From JAHECQ01 sp047638695 (lineage in GTDB: Bacteria; Actinomycetota; Acidimicrobiia; Acidimicrobiales; SZUA-35), in the NCBI GenBank assembly GCA_047638695.1, contig JBLINY010000025.1, positions 1 to 50,599 of the forward strand: a DNA stretch of 50,599 bases, in the 5' to 3' direction. The position numbers and the translations under genes were made by a program. The notes under the pieces are model-generated. The model saw nothing but the letters and a program-made list of their open reading frames with translations, searched no databases and was not told where the DNA came from. Position 1 is the first letter of the stretch. Every line of letters starts with the position of its first letter. Positions 7,765 through 14,700 of this stretch are shown here, piece by piece.

Positions 7765-8166
7765 ATGCAACCAGCACCGATAACCCCCGATCCAACGCCG
7801 ACCTCACAGCCCTTCTGGGATGCCCTCACTGAGGGGCGGGTCGAGTTGCAACAGTGCGACGACTGCCGTGGTTGGGTCTACTACCCACGGTCCCGCTGTT
7901 CGCACTGCCTGTCGGCCAATCTCACCTGGACACAGATCAGCGGCGAGGGGACGCTGTACACCTATACCGTTGCCCGTCAGCCGACGACCCCTGCGTTTGA
8001 CGACACGGAGAATTTGCTCCTCGCTGTTGTTGAGCTCGACGAAGGTCCGAAGGTCACGACCAGTCTCGAAGGCCTCGCTGTGGCCGATATCGAGGTCGGG
8101 ATGCGATTGAAGCCGCTCTTCGTGCCCGCTGGTGAGCAGGTACTACTCCGCTACCAGCCGATCTGA
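7765..8166 (+). CDS. DUF35 zinc-ribbon/OB-fold protein (ChsH2-like), partner of thiolase-like protein
   Basis: 133 residues. An N-terminal helix with PFWDALTEGRVELQQC leads into a rubredoxin-like zinc ribbon with Cys31, Cys34, Cys45 and Cys48 (CDDC and CSHC). An OB fold follows (GTLYTYTVAR to the end) that typically binds acyl-CoA. This architecture is the DUF35/OB domain found as an accessory subunit or fusion of thiolase-like enzymes. In ChsH2 it complexes with Ltp2 for aldol cleavage of 17-hydroxy-steroid CoA. AGGGAGG, inside the end of the upstream gene, serves as ribosome site 7 nt before the ATG. Translation is probably coupled to the thiolase-like gene. Confidence 0.87.
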   Translation: MQPAPITPDPTPTSQPFWDALTEGRVELQQCDDCRGWVYYPRSRCSHCLSANLTWTQISGEGTLYTYTVARQPTTPAFDDTENLLLAVVELDEGPKVTTSLEGLAVADIEVGMRLKPLFVPAGEQVLLRYQPI

Positions 8167-8243
8167 CCCGTTCTGCTGGCGAATCCGCCACGGTAGAAAA
8201 AGTCAGGGAAACAACTCGACCACGGGTAGGTGGCCGACCGTCG

Positions 8244-8249
8244 TAGGTT
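8244..8249 (+). promoter_or_regulatory. leaderless-type -10 (TAGGTT) for MFS gene
   Basis: TAGGTT is followed by 7 nt and then ATG 8257. It argues for ATG 8257 over an in-frame GTG at 8230, which has no well-spaced ribosome site. Confidence 0.4.
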
Positions 8250-8256
8250 GAGAGCG

Positions 8257-9426
8257 ATGCATCGTCTCAACTATCTCGGCATGTATCTGATGATCGCCGG
8301 GATTGGAGTGACGTTCATCTTCCTCGCCGACATCCAGGATGAGTTCGATCTCCCGGCGTGGGGCGTCGGGATGATCGCGTCATTCAGCTTTGTTGCGTCG
8401 GTGCTGATGTCGATCGCAGTTTCACCTTTGGCCGACCGTGGGTCGCTGCTACCTCTTGCGGTCAGCGGTGTGGTCGCCGCCATCGTTGGAAATGTTGGTT
8501 TTGCGCTGTCGTCCTCGTTGCTGGGCTTCGTGCTGAGCCGGTCGCTTGTTGGGGTCGGCATCGGGCTCTTCGGTGTTGTGGCCCGCAAGGCCCTCATCGG
8601 CGACGACATGTCGAACAGCGGTGAGCGTTTGGGTGCGATGTTGTCGGCGGGAGTGGCCGGTTTCATTACCGGACCTGCGCTGGGGGCATTGCTGGCTGAC
8701 GCCGGACGGCAGCTGCCTTCGATCCTGGTCGCCATTGCTATCGCCATTGTCGCCGTGCCCTGGCTTTGGTGGCTCCGCAGCGTGCCGTTGGCAACCGAGC
8801 AACGAGTTCGGGTTCGAGACATGCGGCCGTTGTTGAGCCGTCCCGGCGCTCGCGCCGCGCTCTTCGGTCAGATGGCGGTGATGGGGAATGTAGGGGTCTT
8901 CGACTCGACCGTCGATCGGTATCTCACCGACCTAGGTGTCTCTGACATCGCGGTTGCCTTGGCGCTGATCGCCATTGGTTCACCATTGCTGTTTCTGCCG
9001 ACTCGGGTCGGCGCTTTCGTCGACCGAACACAACCGGGCCGCCTCATGGTGCTTGCGATGGCTGGTTTTGCGATCGTGGTGGCGATGATGGGCTTCTGGC
9101 AGGTTCTCGCAGCCTTCATCGTGATCGGTGTCTGTCAGGCGGTCGTGGAGAGCACCGTGATGCCATCGGCTGGCGTGTTGATGGTGCGAGAAACGGGGGC
9201 AGCCCAGTCAGCCATTGGCCAGACTCTGCTGGACAGCGTCGGGCAACTGCTGGCTGCTGCTACCTCGATTGTTGCGCCCATCGCCTATGCGGCGTGGGGC
9301 GCACGCGGATCGTTCGGTGGCTCGGCCGTGATGATTGCGGTTCTGATGCTCTTGGCCCGTCGTGAGGTGTCGCGTCTCGATGGACCAACGGCTGTTCGAT
9401 TCGCGGCGCCATCGAGCGCCCGCTAG
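8257..9426 (+). CDS. major facilitator superfamily transporter
   Basis: 389 residues from ATG 8257 (398 from GTG 8230). About twelve hydrophobic helices fill the chain. The loop after helix 2 carries SPLADRGSLLPLAV, a variant of the MFS GxxaDrxGrr motif, and the middle loop (about 190-215) is basic and polar. It is a secondary transporter of the inner membrane moving an unknown substrate, and efflux-type MFS proteins look alike. It follows the thiolase-like/DUF35 pair on the same strand after 90 bases, so it might import or export compounds of that pathway. The stop overlaps the stop of the convergent aminotransferase in the shared CTAG. Confidence 0.85.
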   Translation: MHRLNYLGMYLMIAGIGVTFIFLADIQDEFDLPAWGVGMIASFSFVASVLMSIAVSPLADRGSLLPLAVSGVVAAIVGNVGFALSSSLLGFVLSRSLVGVGIGLFGVVARKALIGDDMSNSGERLGAMLSAGVAGFITGPALGALLADAGRQLPSILVAIAIAIVAVPWLWWLRSVPLATEQRVRVRDMRPLLSRPGARAALFGQMAVMGNVGVFDSTVDRYLTDLGVSDIAVALALIAIGSPLLFLPTRVGAFVDRTQPGRLMVLAMAGFAIVVAMMGFWQVLAAFIVIGVCQAVVESTVMPSAGVLMVRETGAAQSAIGQTLLDSVGQLLAAATSIVAPIAYAAWGARGSFGGSAVMIAVLMLLARREVSRLDGPTAVRFAAPSSAR

Positions 9427-10547
9427 ATCGAGCTGAATGCTTTCTCGAGCGACTCGACCGTGCGATCGATGTTGTGCAACTTGTCGAGACCAAATAGGCC
9501 GAGGCGGAACGTTTTGAAGTCAGAGCCTTCGTCAATCTGAAGCGGTACGCCAGCTGCGATCTGTAGACCGACGGCCGCGAACTTGCTTCCGTTCTGGATC
9601 CCGTCATCGTCGGTGTAGCTCACCACCACACCGGGGGCTCCAAAACCGTCGGAGGCGACGCTGATGAAACCACGACCAGCCAACATCTCCCGCACCCGAG
9701 TACCCAGTTCGAGTTGTTCGTTCTTCACCCGGTCGAAGCCGTAGGCGTCGGTTTCGTTCATCACTCGCCCGAAGGCAGTGAGCGCGTCGGTTGGCATCGT
9801 GGCGTGGTAGGCGTGGCCGCCGTTCTCGTACGCCTGCATGATCTGCAACCACTTCCCAAGGTCGCAGGCGAAACTGGTGCTGGCGCTCGCCTGCACTGCG
9901 ATGCGTCCCGCTTCGCTCATCATCACCAAGGCACTACACGGAGAGGCGCTCCAGCCCTTCTGCGGCGCACTGATCAGAACATCGACGCCGATGTCTGCCA
10001 TGTTGACCCACACGGTGCCCGAGGCAATGCAGTCGAGCACGAACAGGCCGCCTACCCGGTGCGTGGCTTCGGCCACGGTTTTCAAATAGTCGTCGGGCAG
10101 GATCATCCCGGCTGCGGTTTCGACGTGTGGCGCAAACACCACCTCGGGCCTTTGCTGGGCGATCGTAGCCACGACCTCTTCGATGGGTGCCGGGGCGAAT
10201 GGTTCCTGAGCACCGGGCCGAGCGCGGCGAGCCTTCAGGACCGTCTCTGACGCCGGGATGTCTCCCATTTCGAAGATTTGCGACCAGCGAAAACTGAACC
10301 AGCCGTTGCGGATCACGAGGACCGACTTGTCGGTGGCCAATTGTCGAGCCACAGCCTCCATGCCGTAGGTGCCGCTGCCGGGGACGATGGCCATCGCGTC
10401 AGCGGCGTAGACCCGTCTCAGCGTCGACGAAATATCGTTCATCACTGCTTGGAAAGACTGTGACATGTGGTTGACGGCTCGGTCGGTGTAGACGACGGAG
10501 TACTCGAGCAGACCATCGGGATCGACATCAGGAAGCAGACCAGGCAT
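9423..10547 (-). CDS. class V aminotransferase (serine/alanine-glyoxylate type)
   Basis: 374 residues, the normal length for the alanine-glyoxylate/serine-pyruvate aminotransferase group. Visible features are the Gly-rich phosphate site VPGSGTYGMEAVAR, PHVETAAGMI, the PLP-ring aspartate in LFVLDCIASGT, and the PLP-binding lysine in ISAPQKGWSASP. These enzymes move an amino group between an amino acid and a 2-oxo acid in the cytoplasm. The glycerate kinase elsewhere in the window would fit a serine/glycerate route, but the two genes are far apart. GAGGAG (10557-10562 on the minus strand) precedes the ATG. The true substrates cannot be read from sequence. Confidence 0.85.
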   Translation of the reverse strand: MPGLLPDVDPDGLLEYSVVYTDRAVNHMSQSFQAVMNDISSTLRRVYAADAMAIVPGSGTYGMEAVARQLATDKSVLVIRNGWFSFRWSQIFEMGDIPASETVLKARRARPGAQEPFAPAPIEEVVATIAQQRPEVVFAPHVETAAGMILPDDYLKTVAEATHRVGGLFVLDCIASGTVWVNMADIGVDVLISAPQKGWSASPCSALVMMSEAGRIAVQASASTSFACDLGKWLQIMQAYENGGHAYHATMPTDALTAFGRVMNETDAYGFDRVKNEQLELGTRVREMLAGRGFISVASDGFGAPGVVVSYTDDDGIQNGSKFAAVGLQIAAGVPLQIDEGSDFKTFRLGLFGLDKLHNIDRTVESLEKAFSSI

Positions 10548-10604
10548 CGGGGGTTCTCCTCAGTTGGGCGTGAGAAGATCAATACCGCACCTGGGAACGT
10601 TCGT

Positions 10605-11510
10605 CTAGAAGAGCGAATCCTGCACGGCGAGCGGCTGCGAGCCGAAGTCGCCAATTTCAGTTTGTAGACCGTAGATCTTCTGCAGGTCGGCGACGAAACG
10701 ATCATCACCGCCGGGTCGATTGACCAGGACCAATCTGCCGCAAGCGTTGGTCACGACCAGGTCGTGGGCGCCTGTTGCGAGGTCGCCCGGATAGCGGTGA
10801 AGCTGCGACCAATCGCCTTTGTCCGATCGCGGATGCTGCCAGGCATCGTCCATGGGTTCGATGGTGTCGCTGTCGACGATGAGCCGGTGGATGTCGTCGC
10901 GATGGCCGTCAAGTTCGGCGGTCAGCTGGTGGTCTGGCTGTGGTTGGAGAAGGCCCTTGAGTTTTCTGTTGGCCGAAACGGCCTGGGTTAGACCGAGCCG
11001 CTCGGTCACGTGGTCTTCCAGCAACCGGACTGTGATGCCGTCTGGCACCCAGGCTACGACCCGAGCCAGCCATGCTCCTTGTTCGGCCAAACGCGTATCG
11101 AGGCGACGTTCGGTGCTGGTGCCAACCTTCATTGACCCGTCGCGAAACGCGGCGAGGTAGAGCAGATTGGGTTGTCGGAGATGGGCGGCCATGGTCGGAT
11201 CGACTCCGACGTCTTCCTTGGTGTGAGCGTGGTGAAGGTTGCTGGCGAAGGTGGCCTCGATCACGGCACACGAGCGGCAGTTGCGACTTCCTGGTTGTGG
11301 TCGCTGCACGCAGTCGACGTACGACGGCCCGCCCGACCGGAATGGCCGGTGGCCAAGACACACCCGCGGGGAGTCGGCGGCTGCCCGATGGTTGAGCTGC
11401 AACCCCAGCAGGGGAACCAAACCGGAGGCGATGTGGTCGTTGTATCGAACCCGTACCGAGGGCAGGCCATCGGCCCACTCCACTCCAACGATCACTCGCC
11501 TGTCGGCCAC
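10605..11510 (-). CDS. DUF2797 family protein
   Basis: 301 residues from a GTG at 11510. The open frame continues upstream, but that part is Ser/Thr/Arg-rich and runs into the response-regulator gene. TAGGGT lies 8 nt before this GTG. The first half is beta-rich and holds a Cys cluster, YVDCVQ and RNCRSCAV, a likely zinc site. The core LLYLAAFRDGSMKVGTSTE followed by RLAEQGAWLARVVAWVPDG is the DUF2797 signature and is reminiscent of a GIY-YIG-like fold. The biochemical role of this family is not established. It is transcribed in the same direction as the two-component genes upstream and the aminotransferase downstream, with gaps of 121 and 57 bases. Confidence 0.75.
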   Translation of the reverse strand: MADRRVIVGVEWADGLPSVRVRYNDHIASGLVPLLGLQLNHRAAADSPRVCLGHRPFRSGGPSYVDCVQRPQPGSRNCRSCAVIEATFASNLHHAHTKEDVGVDPTMAAHLRQPNLLYLAAFRDGSMKVGTSTERRLDTRLAEQGAWLARVVAWVPDGITVRLLEDHVTERLGLTQAVSANRKLKGLLQPQPDHQLTAELDGHRDDIHRLIVDSDTIEPMDDAWQHPRSDKGDWSQLHRYPGDLATGAHDLVVTNACGRLVLVNRPGGDDRFVADLQKIYGLQTEIGDFGSQPLAVQDSLF

Positions 11511-11518
11511 GGTCTCAC

Positions 11519-11524
11519 ACCCTA
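11519..11524 (-). promoter_or_regulatory. leaderless-type -10 (TAGGGT) for DUF2797 gene
   Basis: TAGGGT ends 8 nt before the GTG at 11510 on the minus strand and decides the start in favour of that codon. Confidence 0.4.
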
Positions 11525-11631
11525 ACGAGGCACCCAAACGAAGCACCCAACGAAGCCGTCGGAAGAGTGACCGGGATGAAGCCGCAGGAAGAGCCACTCG
11601 GTCGGGCGGTGTGGCTTGTCGGGTTCGCTGG

Positions 11632-12270
11632 TTACTCGATGCCGTGGTCGAGGGCGTAGCGAATGAGTTCCTGCTTTCTGTTGAGGTGGAGCTTGCCCAA
11701 GATGTTTCGGACATGGTTCTCGACGGTCTTCGGAGCGATGTACAACTCTTCGCCGATCTCCTTGTATGTGTGGCCGCGGGCGACGTATTGGAGCACCTCG
11801 CGCTCGCGATCCGACAACGGCTGAGCCGGTCCAGAGTCCTTACTCATCTTGCGAAATTCGCCCAGGACCAGGCTGGCTAGAGCAGGAGAGAAGACGGGCT
11901 CGCCTTTTGCCGCCTTCCAGAGGGCATCTCGCAACTCATCGGGAGGAGTTGATTTCACCAGGTAGCCGTTGGCGCCTGCGGCGACTGCATCGAGTAGGTC
12001 GCGTTCGGCTTCGGAGACGGTGAGCATCACGATGTTTGTGGTGGTGCCACACGTCTTGGCGACTTTGAGCCCGCCCCCGTTTGGCATGTTGAGATCGCAC
12101 ACCACGAGATCGGGCTTGTGTTTGGTGATGGCGGCGATGGCCTCGTCGGCATCGCCGGCCTCGGCCACGACGTGGAAGTTCTCGCCCAGGTCGGCGCGCA
12201 CGCCCGATCGCCAGATCGGATGATCGTCGGCGAGCACCACGGTCACATGACTGCTGAAGGTCATATCCAC
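11632..12270 (-). CDS. NarL/LuxR-family response regulator
   Basis: 212 residues. The receiver domain (about 8-125) has the acidic pair in VVLADDHPI, the phosphorylated Asp in DLVVCDLNMPNGGG, the switch Thr in IVMLTVSE and the Lys in GYLVKSTPPDEL. The LuxR-type helix-turn-helix (about 148-205) reads LSDREREVLQYVARGHTYKEI and ends in the recognition helix KTVENHVRNIL. Phosphorylation by the cognate kinase is expected to drive dimerisation and DNA binding. The histidine kinase gene overlaps its start by 10 bases, so the two form a coupled pair. Target genes are unknown; the DUF2797 gene just downstream is one candidate. Confidence 0.93.
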   Translation of the reverse strand: MDMTFSSHVTVVLADDHPIWRSGVRADLGENFHVVAEAGDADEAIAAITKHKPDLVVCDLNMPNGGGLKVAKTCGTTTNIVMLTVSEAERDLLDAVAAGANGYLVKSTPPDELRDALWKAAKGEPVFSPALASLVLGEFRKMSKDSGPAQPLSDREREVLQYVARGHTYKEIGEELYIAPKTVENHVRNILGKLHLNRKQELIRYALDHGIE

Positions 12271-13403
12271 ATCCTCACTTCGGTACCCCGTCCGGGGCGA
12301 CCGTCAATTTCAACCCGGCCACCGATGTCGGCCACCCGACCTCTGACAGATCGGCGCAAACCCTCGCCCTCTGAAACCGTGGCGGTATCGAACCCCGACC
12401 CATCGTCTTTCACCGAGACGAAGATGCCGCCGTCGATCATTTCGTTAGCGGGCTCGGCGTACACCGTTGCCTTCGTCGCCCCGCCATGTTTGGCTGCATT
12501 GGTGAGCGCTTCGCCGACTGCTCCGCCGAGCGCATGGATTGCGTCCTCGGAGCCTGTCTGGAGATCGGGAGCGCTAACGACCTCCACCTTCAATCCATAG
12601 CGCTGCTCGGCCCGACGAGCCGCAGCCCGTAGGGCCGAAGCGACATCGGCCTCGGTCGTCGTGGCGCCGAAGAGGTACTCGCGCAGCTCGTGCTCTTGGG
12701 TGCGCGCCAGGTCGACCAGTTGTTCATCGCCGCTGCGCCGCTGGATAACGGCGAGCGTTTGCAGCACGCCGTCATGCAAGGTTCGGGCAACCTCCTCCCG
12801 GGCACGAAAGGCTGAGATCTCGCGGTCGCTGCGTTCTTGCTGGTTCAAGAGGTAACCGGCAACCCAGCCGGCGACTGCGAAGAGTACGGTACTGGCGATG
12901 CGAGCTGAGCTGAAAACCGAGTCGTTCGAGGCGAAGGGAAATGCTAGCCACCCGGCGTAGCGGGCAAGTCCCAACCCCAGACCCGTTACGACGGCTAGTC
13001 GGGTGCCGGCAGCAATGGCCGTCGTGAAGATGACTGCGATGGGCCAGACCGTTGGCAGTGCCTGGGAGTGTGGCGTTCCGTAGACCCATGAGTCGAGAAA
13101 AAGGAGCAGAGCCGCGAGTGCGATTTCGCTAAGGACGGGGAGGGGTCGCACGACGTGGCGAGCTTGGAGGTGGTACCGCCATGTCAACAGCGCCGTGAAA
13201 CCGAGAGTTGCGAGAACCATGGCAACTCCCGCCGCTGGATGGGCGACGTCGACCTTCAGCTCGTCTCGCGACCGATCCCAGATCTCGAAGAGGAACACGA
13301 TGGTGAGCCACACGGCCACCAGCCAGCGGTAGGCCAGGATTCCCCGCAGCAGCGTGTCACGCGTCGGGGGCGAGATCCGAGGCGGGTGAAGCAGCGCGGT
13401 CAC
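12261..13403 (-). CDS. NarL-type sensor histidine kinase (MacS-like)
   Basis: 380 residues from GTG 13403; a TTG six bases earlier is the alternative. Residues about 20-190 carry five to six membrane helices with very short loops, so the sensor is probably within the membrane. The HisKA_3 dimerisation helix has the phospho-acceptor His in EEVARTLHDGVLQTLAVIQR. The ATPase domain shows N-box GAVGEALTNAAKHGGA, the DDGSGF box, and GGRVEIDGRPGRGTEV near the end. The layout is that of actinobacterial MacS-like kinases that pair with NarL regulators. TAGGTT stands 6 nt before GTG 13403. Its stop overlaps the regulator start by 10 bases, which implies coupled translation. Confidence 0.9.
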   Translation of the reverse strand: MTALLHPPRISPPTRDTLLRGILAYRWLVAVWLTIVFLFEIWDRSRDELKVDVAHPAAGVAMVLATLGFTALLTWRYHLQARHVVRPLPVLSEIALAALLLFLDSWVYGTPHSQALPTVWPIAVIFTTAIAAGTRLAVVTGLGLGLARYAGWLAFPFASNDSVFSSARIASTVLFAVAGWVAGYLLNQQERSDREISAFRAREEVARTLHDGVLQTLAVIQRRSGDEQLVDLARTQEHELREYLFGATTTEADVASALRAAARRAEQRYGLKVEVVSAPDLQTGSEDAIHALGGAVGEALTNAAKHGGATKATVYAEPANEMIDGGIFVSVKDDGSGFDTATVSEGEGLRRSVRGRVADIGGRVEIDGRPGRGTEVRMWI

Positions 13404-13409
13404 AGCCAA

Positions 13410-13415
13410 AACCTA
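13410..13415 (-). promoter_or_regulatory. leaderless-type -10 (TAGGTT) for the two-component operon
   Basis: TAGGTT on the minus strand is followed by 6 nt and GTG 13403. It supports the kinase start at 13403 rather than the TTG at 13409. Confidence 0.45.
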
Positions 13416-13464
13416 GGCCGTCAATAGTCGAGGCGCTGTCGCTAGCCAGACGGCTGTCGGTAGC

Positions 13465-13488
13465 AAAGAGCTGACGGTCGAGCTCTTT
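13465..13488 (-). terminator. hairpin after polyprenyl synthase
   Basis: AAAGAGCT (13465-13472) and AGCTCTTT (13481-13488) form a perfect 8-bp stem with an 8-nt loop. It begins within the stop codon of the minus-strand polyprenyl synthase and precedes the two-component operon promoter. It lacks a long T tract. Confidence 0.5.
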
Positions 13489-14476
13489 AGATCAGAACGG
13501 CGGCCGAGCCGAGGAGGTGGTCGGCGGCTCCGCCGAGTGCTGTGGCTGCCTCGTTGGTACTGACCTTGGCCAGAACGTCCTTCGCCTGGCTGACATAGGT
13601 GCGGGCCACCGCCATGGCCATTTCGACACCCGGTCCGTCGCGCACGATCTCGATCGCGGCATGACGGTCTTCCATGGTGAGCCCATCGGTGAGGAGCTCG
13701 CGCAACCGGTCGGTCCCGGGGGCCGCGAGCGTGTAGATGACCGGGAGGCTGTAGACACCCTCGATCATGTCGTTGCCGGCCGGTTTGCCGAGCTGCTCGT
13801 CGGTGGCGACGCAGTCGAGGATGTCGTCGATCACCTGGAAGGCCATGCCATAGAGTCGTCCGAATTCGGTGAGGTGGTCGATGGCGTCGGTCGGCTGCTC
13901 GCTTACGATGCCGCCGATGCGGCAGGCGGCAGCGTAGAGGGACGCGGTCTTTCCTTCGATTGAGGGCTCGTACTGCTCGACCGTGCGATCGACGTTGTAC
14001 AACGTCTGCAGCTCGCCGACCTGTCCCTCGCAGAGCTTGGCAATGGTGGAGGCCAGCAGCCCGGCGACTTCGGTGCCAAGGTCGGCTGCGATTTCGGAGG
14101 CCTTGGCCAGCAAGAAATCGCCGGCCAGAATCGCGCGGAGATTCCCCCACCTGGCGTTGACGCTGATGACCTGCCGACGCATCTGAGCTTCGTCCATCAC
14201 GTCGTCGTGATAGAGCGATCCAATGTGGACCAGCTCTACCGCAACCCCGCCGCGTACGAGATCGTCGTGCACCGACTGACCATTGGGTAGGGCAGCGGCC
14301 CCAGAGGCGATCGTGAAGAGAGGTCGCAGACGTTTGCCGCCAGCGTGGATCAGATGGGACGCGATCTCGGTGAGATATGGGTCTCCGTCGATCCGGACCA
14401 CATCAATCAAGGTTCGCTCGACTCGATCCTTGTCGTCGGGACCGGTCGGGAGCAGCGACAGCGGGTTCGTAGCCAC
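13487..14476 (-). CDS. polyprenyl diphosphate synthase (trans, long-chain type)
   Basis: 329 residues. It condenses isopentenyl diphosphate units onto an allylic diphosphate to make long-chain polyprenyl diphosphate, as used for menaquinone side chains. Both Asp-rich motifs are present: first DDVMDEAQ (in GSLYHDDVMDEAQMRRQ) and second DDILDC (in MAFQVIDDILDCVATDEQ). GGKRLRP and the Lys in GKTASLYAAACRIGG are also in place. The start is GTG 14476, with TACTGT exactly 6 nt before it and no ribosome site, so the mRNA is probably leaderless. It diverges from clpC. The chain length of the product cannot be told from the sequence alone, though menaquinone synthesis is the likely use. Confidence 0.9.
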   Translation of the reverse strand: MATNPLSLLPTGPDDKDRVERTLIDVVRIDGDPYLTEIASHLIHAGGKRLRPLFTIASGAAALPNGQSVHDDLVRGGVAVELVHIGSLYHDDVMDEAQMRRQVISVNARWGNLRAILAGDFLLAKASEIAADLGTEVAGLLASTIAKLCEGQVGELQTLYNVDRTVEQYEPSIEGKTASLYAAACRIGGIVSEQPTDAIDHLTEFGRLYGMAFQVIDDILDCVATDEQLGKPAGNDMIEGVYSLPVIYTLAAPGTDRLRELLTDGLTMEDRHAAIEIVRDGPGVEMAMAVARTYVSQAKDVLAKVSTNEAATALGGAADHLLGSAAVLI

Positions 14477-14482
14477 GACTTA

Positions 14483-14488
14483 ACAGTA
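14483..14488 (-). promoter_or_regulatory. leaderless-type -10 (TACTGT) for polyprenyl synthase
   Basis: TACTGT on the minus strand, 6 nt, then GTG 14476. No Shine-Dalgarno sequence is possible in that gap. Confidence 0.5.
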
Positions 14489-14660
14489 GGCCACGTGGAG
14501 CGACGATCCTCACTCGAATAATCACAGAGGGTGATGTTTGGTGGCGGAGTGTGCCGAGAATCACTGCGAGGCCCTCAAGATTTGGGCATGTAGAGGCCGA
14601 TGTGGCGGTTTGTACTCAGGAGAGGACGGCAGGAGCCGACCTTGAGAGAACCGGCAGCGG

Positions 14661-14695
14661 TACACTCGCCCTACCGAAATCAACCCTCACGGGAG
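14661..14695 (+). promoter_or_regulatory. clpC -10 candidate and Shine-Dalgarno
   Basis: TACACT at 14661-14666 is a -10 candidate. GGGAG at 14691-14695 lies 5 nt before the ATG. In the 224-base gap between the divergent polyprenyl synthase and clpC I see no convincing -35, no heat-shock (HAIR/CIRCE) repeat and no other gene. Confidence 0.35.
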
Positions 14696-14700
14696 ATTCC

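Noticed and set aside
6667..7770. 367-codon minus-strand open frame opposite the thiolase-like gene
   Set aside because: It is an antisense shadow of a clearly coding gene, with no motif or start signal.
11511..11714. 68-codon upstream extension of the DUF2797 protein
   Set aside because: It overlaps the response-regulator gene, is Ser/Thr/Arg low-complexity, and lies upstream of a well-placed -10 and GTG.
14551..14700. 50-codon upstream extension of ClpC
   Set aside because: The extension lacks family similarity. The conserved MFERFTDRARRVV start at 14701 has a ribosome site, so the shorter form is preferred.
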